Of a stretch of DNA of 15,258 nt, positions 7,712 through 14,179 are shown piece by piece. Each line of letters opens with the position of its first letter. Position 1 is the stretch's first letter. The stretch is from NCBI GenBank assembly GCA_040007395.1, contig JBDTVG010000208.1, positions 1 through 15,258 of the forward strand, written 5' to 3'. The notes beneath the pieces are model-generated. The model was not told where the DNA came from and ran no database searches. It was given only the letters and a program-made list of their open reading frames with translations. The position numbers and the translations under genes are program-made. This DNA is from DATGFK01 sp040007395 (lineage in GTDB: Bacteria > Chloroflexota > Anaerolineae > Aggregatilineales > UBA2796).

Positions 7712-8269
7712 TTACTTGGCGGCAGTTGGCGCTGGTGCAGATCCACCAGCCGGCGGTGCGACAGTCCAACCAAGTTGAGAAAACAGCGAAGCCGTATCAG
7801 CTACGGACACATCCTTAACAATCTTCCCATCCTTAAAGGTAAGGATGTCAATGATATTTACCCCTGAAAATGCCTTACCTGTCGGGGGTACGCCCGCAAA
7901 TAGCCCTGTGTTTGTGCCGCTCACTGTCACATACACAGCCGCTTCATCACTACTGGCTACGATGTCTTTAACTTCAAGTTTCCCGTCGGGGAAGGCGGTA
8001 ACAAGCATAATGGTATTTTGTTTGACACTATCCAACGGACTGGTTCCGGCAGGTACAGTAGGATCTACATAATCAGGAGAATAAAGCGCCACAAAAGCAG
8101 TAGGATCTCCTGATTTAAAAGCCGCGTTCTGAGCATCGACCCATGCTTGGGCTAGTGCTTTAGTATCTGTTTGTGCCGAAACAACATGGGATGAGTGGGA
8201 AATACTTAGAGCAAATACTGATACAACTAGTAAACCAATAACAGTAAATGTCTTGATGGTACGATACAT
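7712..8269 (-). CDS. Secreted SnoaL-like (ester cyclase type) protein
   Basis: 185 aa. A Sec signal peptide is visible: charged MYRTIK, hydrophobic core about 8-22, and a VSA-Q signal peptidase I site after residue 32. A single domain of the SnoaL/NTF2-like polyketide cyclase fold follows: helix with AWVDAQNAAFKSGDPTAF, then YSPDYVDPTVPAG, FPDGKLEVKDIVAS and the signature GLFAGVPPTGKAFSG followed by DILTFKDGKIVKD. The tail (about 170-185) is rich in Pro, Ala and Gly. Family members include cyclases and many proteins of unknown activity, so the substrate cannot be named. Most SnoaL proteins are cytosolic; export is the notable point. AAAGGAG lies 6 nt before the ATG. It is a single-gene unit with its own terminator. 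Confidence 0.82.
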   Translation of the reverse strand: MYRTIKTFTVIGLLVVSVFALSISHSSHVVSAQTDTKALAQAWVDAQNAAFKSGDPTAFVALYSPDYVDPTVPAGTSPLDSVKQNTIMLVTAFPDGKLEVKDIVASSDEAAVYVTVSGTNTGLFAGVPPTGKAFSGVNIIDILTFKDGKIVKDVSVADTASLFSQLGWTVAPPAGGSAPAPTAAK

Positions 8270-8311
8270 TCGAGACTCCTTTAGGATGCCGACTCTAATC
8301 TAACGTAATCT

Positions 8312-8317
8312 ATTGTA
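8312..8317 (-). promoter_or_regulatory. Possible -10 box of the SnoaL-like gene
   Basis: On the minus strand TACAAT (5 of 6 to TATAAT) in gcTACAAT lies 42 bp upstream of the ATG at 8269 and 30 bp upstream of the AAAGGAG ribosome site (8276-8282). No good -35 is present; ttcgga at about 8336-8341 matches poorly. Confidence 0.35.
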
Positions 8318-8404
8318 GCAAAACCCGACCCCAAATCCGAACGACTAAGTGGTGTATTGATATTGGCTCTAGTGGTAGATAAGTTTCAGAGTTTTGCTAG
8401 CAGC

Positions 8405-8433
8405 TTGCCATCAAACCGCACTAGGATTAGGAT
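8405..8433 (+). promoter_or_regulatory. Candidate promoter of the histidine kinase gene
   Basis: TTGCCA (8405-8410, 5 of 6) and TAGGAT (8428-8433, 4 of 6) are separated by 17 bp. The start would be near 8440, leaving about 90 nt of leader before the GTG at 8531. Confidence 0.4.
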
Positions 8434-8516
8434 AAGAGCCACGCGAGTTAAATACTTACCCTACATCGGGAACATCGTCGAGATCAGTACAGGCCGAAAA
8501 TAGTGTAAAAGGAAAA

Positions 8517-8535
8517 GGCACGCAAATTTTGTGCC
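8517..8535 (+). promoter_or_regulatory. Hairpin over the ribosome site and GTG start of the kinase gene
   Basis: GGCAC (8517-8521) can pair with GTGCC (8531-8535) over a 9-nt loop. The left arm takes the last GG of the purine-rich ggaaaagg (8511-8518), and the right arm contains the GTG start codon. If formed, it would hide the start and favour low expression, or initiation at the in-frame ATG at 8543. Confidence 0.35.
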
Positions 8536-10528
8536 AAACCACATGAACGATACCCTGTACATGCTCCATGCCAGACAGCAGGCGCTTGACCTTGCCGAGA
8601 CTCCAGAGGAAGCTACGGCTGCCCTCAGTACTATCTTGAGTTCGCTGCTCGAAGGGGTTGCTATTCGTGTTACGCTGGAAACTTCCCTACAAGATAATCG
8701 TCTCCCCGAAGCAGAGATTGATTCGACAGGCTGTCATGTCACCGTGCCGATCATTGCCAATGATCAGTGTTATGGTCTTGTCCTTGCCGATAGTCTACAG
8801 CCCTTCACCAAACCAGAACTGGCGCTGATACTAGGGCAGGCGCGGTGTGCCGCCGTCACGCTGGATCGCCTATCGTGGCCTGCCAGCCCGCTTGTGTTTC
8901 GGCAGTTGGTTGAGAATGCCAACGTCGCCATTGACGTTGCCGATCTAGGCGGCAAGATCACGTATGCCAACAAAGCCGCTGCTCGGATGTATGGCTTTCA
9001 CTCGCCAGAGGAATTGATCGGGCGCAGTGTGGGTGATCTGTACTATAACGGCGAAGGAGCCAAGATCAAGGCGCAGGTCAAAGCGGGCAAGATCACGCAT
9101 GGCGGTTGGATCGGTGAAGTAACACAGCAGGATAGTAATGGGATACCCTTTCCGGTAGAATTGGCGATCTTCGGGTTGCACGACCCACGCCACAAAACCG
9201 CCAGCTTTGGCGCGATCCTACAGGATGTTGGTGAGTATCATCATCTGTTGGACTACCTGAAACAGCAGACTCAGCGGTTAGCATCGCTCAACCGTGTTGC
9301 GACGTTGCTCTCGTCTTCGCTGGATCGAACCCGTATCTTGGCAATGGCGGCAGAACAGATTGTCAAACTGATGAAGGTTGATCACTGCGGTATTGTCTTG
9401 AATGATGCCGATGAACAAACCGCCTCGCTAGTTGCTGAGTATCCTCCGACACAATCTGCACCGCTGTTGATCCCGCTAATGAACAACCCAATTTTTGAGG
9501 CGCAGAAAACCGAGGAGGCGTTTTACGCCTACGATGTTCCAAACGATCCGCGCCTTGATCCTGTTCGCAGCTTTATGGATGCGATGAAAACTCAATCGAT
9601 TCTTGCTGTCCGGCTCACGGTGAATAACAAGCTGATCGGCTCGATTGGCCTAGATGCGATCAGTGCTCAACGTAGTTTCAGTGAAGAAGAACTTGAAACG
9701 GTACGCACTCTCGCCAGCCAGATTGCGCTTGCCGTCGAGAACTCAGATTTGTACGCACAAGCACTGGTTGCCAACCGCCTGAAAAGCGAATTCCTAACGA
9801 CGATTTCGCACGAACTACGTACACCACTCAGCCCGATTCTTGGCTACACCGAGATGGTGCTTTCGGGCATGTACGGCGACCTGACCGATAAACAGCGAGA
9901 TCGCTTGCAGCGGGTCACACAGAACGCGCAAAACTTGTTGATGCTGATCGACGATGTGCTCGATCTGGCAAGGATCGATGCGGGTAAGCTCACCCTGACC
10001 TTTGAAACTCAGGATGTGACCCCGCTGATACTGGCTTGCGTTGAAGAGATCGCCGCCAAAGCGGAGGCCAAAAACCTTCGGCTGACTGTCGAAGGAACGC
10101 CAGATGTGCCGCCTGTCAATGCGGATAGGGTGCGATTGCAGCAGGTCATGATGAACTTACTGAGCAATGCGGTCAAGTTTACTCAACAGGGCAGCATTGT
10201 AGTGCGACTCCAACCGTTTAGGGTCAGTGGTGGCACCTGCGATAATATTCCGTTAGGCAATGTTACCCTGACCGATGGTGATTGGCTGGCGATCAGTGTG
10301 CATGATACTGGGATTGGCATTGCATCGGAAAATTTCAACTTGATCTTTGATACTTTCCGTCAAGTAGATGGATCGGCGGCACGACAGTTCGAGGGGACAG
10401 GTTTGGGGTTGGCAATTGCCCAACAGTTAGTTGAGATGCACAACGGTAAGCTGTGGGTGGATAGTGTTATTGGCGAGGGGTCAACGTTTACGATTGCCCT
10501 GCCAGTGGTTCAACACTCCGGTGAATAA
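8531..10528 (+). CDS. Soluble sensor histidine kinase (GAF-like, PAS, GAF, HisKA, HATPase)
   Basis: 665 aa with no signal peptide or membrane helix, so a cytoplasmic sensor. In order: a weak GAF-like segment (about 20-113, ending in VPIIANDQCYGLVLAD and a helix), a PAS domain (about 122-235, VFRQLVENANVAIDVADLGG), a second GAF (about 255-405, with GSIGLDAISAQRSFSEEEL), HisKA with H427 in FLTTISHELRTPL, and a HATPase. The HATPase has N546 in the N-box NLLSNAVKF, G1 HDTGIGI and G2 EGTGLGLAIAQQ. All catalytic boxes are intact. It should autophosphorylate H427 and pass the phosphate to a response regulator, but none is encoded in the window and no receiver domain is fused. The start is GTG 8531, with ggaaaagg about 12 nt upstream; ATG 8543 is the alternative. 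Ligand unknown; PAS/GAF could bind haem, flavin or small molecules. Confidence 0.92.
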   Translation: MPNHMNDTLYMLHARQQALDLAETPEEATAALSTILSSLLEGVAIRVTLETSLQDNRLPEAEIDSTGCHVTVPIIANDQCYGLVLADSLQPFTKPELALILGQARCAAVTLDRLSWPASPLVFRQLVENANVAIDVADLGGKITYANKAAARMYGFHSPEELIGRSVGDLYYNGEGAKIKAQVKAGKITHGGWIGEVTQQDSNGIPFPVELAIFGLHDPRHKTASFGAILQDVGEYHHLLDYLKQQTQRLASLNRVATLLSSSLDRTRILAMAAEQIVKLMKVDHCGIVLNDADEQTASLVAEYPPTQSAPLLIPLMNNPIFEAQKTEEAFYAYDVPNDPRLDPVRSFMDAMKTQSILAVRLTVNNKLIGSIGLDAISAQRSFSEEELETVRTLASQIALAVENSDLYAQALVANRLKSEFLTTISHELRTPLSPILGYTEMVLSGMYGDLTDKQRDRLQRVTQNAQNLLMLIDDVLDLARIDAGKLTLTFETQDVTPLILACVEEIAAKAEAKNLRLTVEGTPDVPPVNADRVRLQQVMMNLLSNAVKFTQQGSIVVRLQPFRVSGGTCDNIPLGNVTLTDGDWLAISVHDTGIGIASENFNLIFDTFRQVDGSAARQFEGTGLGLAIAQQLVEMHNGKLWVDSVIGEGSTFTIALPVVQHSGE

Positions 10529-10615
10529 CGCTAATCTGTTATGAAACATTGACATGGTACCTATTCCAATTGTTCAAATTAATGATAATATTATGTTTAT
10601 CGACTCTCCTTGTAA

Positions 10616-10666
10616 ATGAAGACGTTTTCTGGGTCTCCCCCCTCAGAAAACGTTTTCATGTTTTAG
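10616..10666. terminator. Long hairpin terminator between convergent genes
   Basis: The arm 10616-10631 pairs with 10644-10659 along 16 bp with a single G-T pair, around a 12-nt C-rich loop, and continues into gttttag (10660-10666). It lies between the histidine kinase (rightward) and the thioredoxin-like gene (leftward). The T-run is better on the plus strand, while the other side has only ATTTAC. The right arm also contains the perfect 12-bp palindrome gaaaacgttttc (10646-10657). Upstream, 10529-10615 holds no gene. Confidence 0.7.
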
Positions 10667-10696
10667 CCCAATAACCTACCAAACGATAACCTATAC

Positions 10697-11209
10697 TTAT
10701 TGCTGGACCGTGTACAACACACGCTCAATGGGCAGCACCATAGGCCACTCCATCATCAGTTCGCCTTGCGGGTTGAGCAGTACATAAGTTGGCGTGACCC
10801 GTCCTTTGTACCGTTCAAACAACACTTTGCCCGGATTCTTGAGGACGCTCAGGGAATATAGGCGGAAGCGGTTAGGGTTCTCAGCTTCAAGATTCGCAAG
10901 CCGTTGCCCCACTGTCGTTGACGCTAGACAGAATTCGCTTTCAAAGGCCAGCAGTGTATATTTGCCTGAACGCTCGATTTCACGCAGCAAATCCGGCGCA
11001 TTGTCTGGCAGTCCAGCCGTTTCGCGGGCATGAAACTTCAACCATACCACGCTAAACCCGACAGCAGTTAAAGCAATGATTGTCCAACCCAGTGGGACAG
11101 AACCACCCATTAGCACGAGGAGAATTGCGGCGAAGATTGCCCCTGCCGGAACAAAAATGAAGGCGTAGTGGTTGAAAGGGATAATAAGCCAGCGTGGCAA
11201 CCTTTGCAT
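10697..11209 (-). CDS. Membrane protein with a monothiol (CxxS) thioredoxin-like domain
   Basis: 170 aa. Two hydrophobic helices near the N-terminus (about 15-36 and 40-58) are followed by a soluble domain of about 110 residues. That domain looks like a thioredoxin fold: a strand YTLLAFES, then C94-L-A-S97 where thioredoxins have CGPC, a helix TTVGQRLANLE, a strand RFRLYSLSV, and a cis-Pro loop GRVTPTYVLLNPQGE (P140). The second active-site Cys is replaced by Ser, so it cannot act as a standard dithiol reductase. CxxS proteins are known to isomerise or to trap mixed disulfides. Topology and the compartment of the Cys were not determined. GAGG lies about 8 nt before the ATG. It is a single gene converging on the kinase. 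The fold assignment rests on motif order, not on a search. Confidence 0.65.
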   Translation of the reverse strand: MQRLPRWLIIPFNHYAFIFVPAGAIFAAILLVLMGGSVPLGWTIIALTAVGFSVVWLKFHARETAGLPDNAPDLLREIERSGKYTLLAFESEFCLASTTVGQRLANLEAENPNRFRLYSLSVLKNPGKVLFERYKGRVTPTYVLLNPQGELMMEWPMVLPIERVLYTVQQ

Positions 11210-11520
11210 CGGTTAAGCCTCAAATTATTTGGACGATTGAATCTACATTAGGTTATACGACAGTTTTATCAGAATCAGATTAGCGGTGACCAATAATTTG
11301 CCTTTGTTCTGATAAGTCGGCACGCATGATTTAGGTTGCCGTGATAGTGGAGGCGTTATTGATTTGGTCAACAAAGTTTTAACCCACCACTATAAATCTG
11401 CGAAGTAGCCCGTTCGGTTCGATGATGGCAGTCCGAAGCAAGAGGGGATCTTGTAGGTCTTGTGTCCTGATCGAGGCAATCGTTGTAAGATAGAAATCTA
11501 ATCCGTGCAAGGAGGCACTT
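11210..11520. other. Intergenic region, no intact gene seen
   Basis: A TATAAC read on the minus strand (11252-11257) might be the -10 of the thioredoxin-like gene, but no -35 fits. An inverted pair atagtgg (11344-11350) and ccactat (11387-11393) is 36 bp apart. A short minus-strand frame ending at 11379 has no ribosome site and resembles nothing I know. The stretch is otherwise without recognisable features up to the GGAGG at 11511. Confidence 0.35.
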
Positions 11521-11676
11521 ATGTCTGAAAATACACCGGCCCGAGACGAGTAGCAGCCAGTGCGAAAAGAGCACACCGATGAATTTGGCAAGGCCTTCGA
11601 CCTGCTGACAGATGGGCTGGAATGCACCTATGAGGAAACACTCATCGCCGTGTCAAGCGGCTTTGTGCTACTATAG
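11521..11676 (+). pseudogene. Small ORF with an in-frame UAG at codon 11
   Basis: AAGGAGG (11508-11514) sits 6 nt before an ATG at 11521, one of the best ribosome sites in the window. The frame reads ten codons (MSENTPARDE), then TAG at 11551-11553. It then stays open for another 40 codons (QPVRKEHTDEFGKAF... to GFVLL) up to a second TAG at 11674. The post-stop part is charged and helical-looking, not random. The simplest reading is a 51-codon gene of unknown family killed by a nonsense mutation. Alternatives are a 38-aa protein from the GTG at 11560 (poor ribosome site) or readthrough. I recognise no family. Confidence 0.45.
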
Positions 11677-11814
11677 AAGTTAACTTGAGAAGGAGCCACA
11701 GCACGACACTTGAACCTATCCCATGCTTGCCGAAGCCAGAGGTCGGCTGACTTGTCCGCGAGTTTCGTGAATCTGTGGAAATAATGAGTCGTTCGGAAAT
11801 AAGGAGTCCTTATA

Positions 11815-13659
11815 ATGTCAAGACGCACACTGTTCCGCGCACTACCATTTGTCAGTCTGGCGCTGATCGCGGCGCTGGCGACACCCATGCTAGGGGTGAA
11901 CGCATCGACGGGTACGACCTCCAAAGTAGTTTCACTCCAAACGGATAAAGAGCCGATTACCGCCTATATCACCACTACTGTCGAAGTCACGACGCTTGAC
12001 CCGCAGCTTGCCGAGGACGAAACGGCCATTATCCCCATCGAAAACCTATTCCTCGGCCTAACCGATGTTGACCCCAAAACGCAGGATATTCGCCCCGAAG
12101 TGGCGACCAAGTGGACTCAGAATGACGCGGGCGATGTATGGACTTTCACGCTGCGGAATGATATTCCTTGGGTAAGCTACGACCCCAAGACCAAAAAAGC
12201 CACTCAGGTTGGAACCGTTACCGCCGGGGATTTTGAGTACGGTATCAAGCGGTCTTGCGACCCACGTTTGGCCTCGTACTACGGCAGTATCAGCGCCTCC
12301 ATGATCAAGGGCTGCGATCTTACGTATGGCACCAAGCCCGAAGACTTCAAGGACAGCGATCTCGATCAGGTTGAGGTCAAAGCCCTGAGCGATACGCAGT
12401 TGCAGATCACCCTACAAGGCGACCTGCCCTACTTTGAATCGGTATCACCTCTATGGATGCTCCGTGCAGTGCCGCGCAAGACCATCGAGCAGTTTGGCTC
12501 CCAGTGGACAGACCCCGGCAATATTGTGACCGATGGCCCATTCATGGTCGATACCTTTGTAAAGGGCGTTAACCGTATCTTCGTTAAGAATCCGCTCTAT
12601 CCGGCGGATGTAGAAGACAACTACGGCGGCAACATTGAGCGCATGTACTATAGCGTTGTCAAGGATGGCGGGACAGTTTACAGCAAGTTCCAAAATAACG
12701 AGGTCGATGCCACGGGCATTCCGCGTGGCGAACAGGCCAAAATTCTTGCCGACCCTGAACTGAGCAAGCAGGTTGTCTCGACCTACGATCTTTCGGTGAG
12801 CTACTTCGGTTTTGCCTACGATAAACCACCCTTTGATAATGTCCATGCACGGCGAGCCTTCAGCGCGGTCATTGATCGCAAAGCCCTCGTCGCTGACTTG
12901 CTCGGTGGACGCGGTGCGCCAATGGCTCACTTTATGCCCCCCGGCATTTTTGGGTCGGTCGGCATCAACGAGGTTGGTATTGGCGATCCCAAGAATCTGG
13001 GCTTCGATCCTGAATACGCCAAGCAAGAATTTGCTCTAGCGGGCTACAAGGATTGCGCGAACTTCCCGACGATTACGATTGTGACCGAAGGTGGCAGCCT
13101 TGCCGAGTACCTGCAAAACCAGATCAAGACTCATCTCGGTTGCGATCCGTCCAAGATCACCATTCAGCAGGCCGAATTCCAAGTACTGCTTCAGAGCATC
13201 AAGCCTACTGTACCCACACCACAGCGCCCGAATATGTGGACAGCAGCTTGGGGACCAGATTATCTGGACGCGCAAAACTGGATGCACGATGTGCTCGGTT
13301 GCAAAGTTGAGAATCCTTTCAAGCGAGATTGCGGCGATATTGATAAGAAGATCGATGCTGCTAGCCGTGAACTTGACTCCAAGAAGCGGGCTGACCTGTA
13401 CCGTCAACTAGAAGAGGATTTCTTTGGCAAAGACGGCGAATTCGTCATTGCGCCATTGTTTACCACCAAGACTCTGTTGCTCTACAAGCCGTGGTACACG
13501 GGTCTGTTCGATACAGACGCGCTGCTAGGTGGCGCACACTGGGATACCCGTCACATCGATCAGGCAGCGCAACTTGCAGCGCGTGGCAACGCGCAACCGC
13601 CACAGCAGGATGCGACTCCTACCCCCGAAACGCCGGATAACACCGCGCCCTCTGCATAA
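11815..13659 (+). CDS. Extracellular solute-binding protein, family 5 (peptide/nickel type)
   Basis: 614 aa, an OppA/DppA-like substrate receptor for an ABC importer. It has a Sec signal peptide (MSRRTLFRAL, hydrophobic 11-27, VNA cleavage site after about residue 30). The mature family-5 fold follows: VTTLDPQLAEDETA near 57-70, ENLFLGLTDVDP, RPEVATKWTQN, DVWTFTLRNDIPWV, then VHARRAFSAVIDRKALV (about 344-360) and NMWTAAWGPDYLDAQNW near 473-489. There is no Cys at the signal-peptide end, so it is not a typical lipoprotein. The last 25 residues are Pro/Gln/Thr-rich. AAGGAG lies 8 nt before the ATG. No permease or ATPase genes flank it, so it is an orphan receptor whose ligand cannot be deduced; peptides are the commonest in this family. 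Confidence 0.92.
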   Translation: MSRRTLFRALPFVSLALIAALATPMLGVNASTGTTSKVVSLQTDKEPITAYITTTVEVTTLDPQLAEDETAIIPIENLFLGLTDVDPKTQDIRPEVATKWTQNDAGDVWTFTLRNDIPWVSYDPKTKKATQVGTVTAGDFEYGIKRSCDPRLASYYGSISASMIKGCDLTYGTKPEDFKDSDLDQVEVKALSDTQLQITLQGDLPYFESVSPLWMLRAVPRKTIEQFGSQWTDPGNIVTDGPFMVDTFVKGVNRIFVKNPLYPADVEDNYGGNIERMYYSVVKDGGTVYSKFQNNEVDATGIPRGEQAKILADPELSKQVVSTYDLSVSYFGFAYDKPPFDNVHARRAFSAVIDRKALVADLLGGRGAPMAHFMPPGIFGSVGINEVGIGDPKNLGFDPEYAKQEFALAGYKDCANFPTITIVTEGGSLAEYLQNQIKTHLGCDPSKITIQQAEFQVLLQSIKPTVPTPQRPNMWTAAWGPDYLDAQNWMHDVLGCKVENPFKRDCGDIDKKIDAASRELDSKKRADLYRQLEEDFFGKDGEFVIAPLFTTKTLLLYKPWYTGLFDTDALLGGAHWDTRHIDQAAQLAARGNAQPPQQDATPTPETPDNTAPSA

Positions 13660-13667
13660 GAGAATTC

Positions 13668-13700
13668 ACCCTACCCTTAGATCCTTTCAAGGGTAGGGTT
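13668..13700 (+). terminator. Perfect 11-bp stem-loop after the binding-protein gene
   Basis: ACCCTACCCTT (13668-13678) pairs without mismatch with AAGGGTAGGGT (13689-13699) across a 10-nt loop, starting 8 nt past the stop codon. Only two T follow (13699-13700), so it is either a weak terminator or an mRNA-stabilising hairpin. It also closes off the leftward RHS remnant. Confidence 0.55.
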
Positions 13701-13733
13701 CTGACAACGCCTTAAGATTATCCTTACCCAAAA

Positions 13734-14027
13734 TTAACCCTTGTTCGGATCTACTGTTCCTGTGACAAAATCTTTTGGCAGGGATAGCATTATCAGAAGA
13801 TGTGCCAATTTATCGAGCATGTACTCGCTGATGAAGCCGCACCATAGGGTTGGTCGCGTTAATACTGCTGTTGCTGCTGTTGCTCTCAAGGGGTCACGTG
13901 TCAGGAAGGTGACTGTCGCCGGGTCGAGGTAGCGGGCGTTGAGGTACACCGAGCGATTTTGGTCAGTCGGCGCGCCGGTGAATGTGGTCGTGGGCCGTGC
14001 AATCGGCACCCCAAAGGCGCTCTTGTG
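13734..14027 (-). pseudogene. C-terminal remnant of an RHS/YD-repeat protein
   Basis: The minus-strand frame contains FTGAPTDQNRSVYLNARY followed by LDPATVTFLTRDPL. This is the conserved end of the RHS/YD-repeat core (usual pattern YTGxPTDxNGLxYLRARYYDPxxGxFLxxDP). It is a fragment: an in-frame TGA lies at 14028-14030, just before the recognisable part, and there are no upstream repeats. After DPL the pattern is lost. One inserted base there would restore DPLESNSSNSSINATNP, close to the usual DP-x-E...NPY, and a second shift near NP would be needed to continue, so at least two frameshifts are likely. A tandem 9-bp repeat (13867-13884) sits in this decayed stretch. RHS proteins are large secreted or surface proteins that often carry C-terminal toxins; nothing functional should remain. 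A GTG at 14009 could start a 91-aa peptide, but it has no ribosome site. Confidence 0.75.
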
Positions 14028-14043
14028 TCACTATTTTGCAGAC

Positions 14044-14085
14044 GAAAAAGCCACCAAACCCCCATCAGCAGATAATTTGGTGGCT
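14044..14085 (-). terminator. Intrinsic terminator downstream of the AT-rich gene
   Basis: AGCCACCAAA (14049-14058) and TTTGGTGGCT (14076-14085) form a perfect 10-bp stem over a 17-nt loop. On the minus strand it is followed by a T-run (complement of aaaaa, 14045-14049). It lies 95 bp beyond the stop of the 292-aa gene and cuts it off from the RHS remnant. 14086-14179 holds nothing else I recognise. Confidence 0.8.
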
Positions 14086-14179
14086 CTAGGATAACAGTTG
14101 GTATTGTACTCTCGTCAACCCACTACGTGATTATTTTGAGGATGTGCTGACCGATTCACGATATTAGTAGACTACCGGG

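Noticed and set aside
7227..7769. Two minus-strand frames of 90 and 73 aa
   Set aside because: They run through a promoter, a palindrome and a terminator, have no ribosome sites and resemble no protein.
11551..11553. UAG read as pyrrolysine
   Set aside because: No pyl genes, no insertion element and no known Pyl family; a nonsense mutation is far simpler.
11368..11627. Overlapping minus-strand frames of 68 and 82 aa
   Set aside because: They lie in antisense to the small SD-led ORF, lack ribosome sites and show no recognisable motif, though a decayed gene end cannot be excluded.
13734..14009. 91-aa intact small protein
   Set aside because: The RHS core motif is truncated at both ends and there is no ribosome site at the GTG, so a remnant is more likely.
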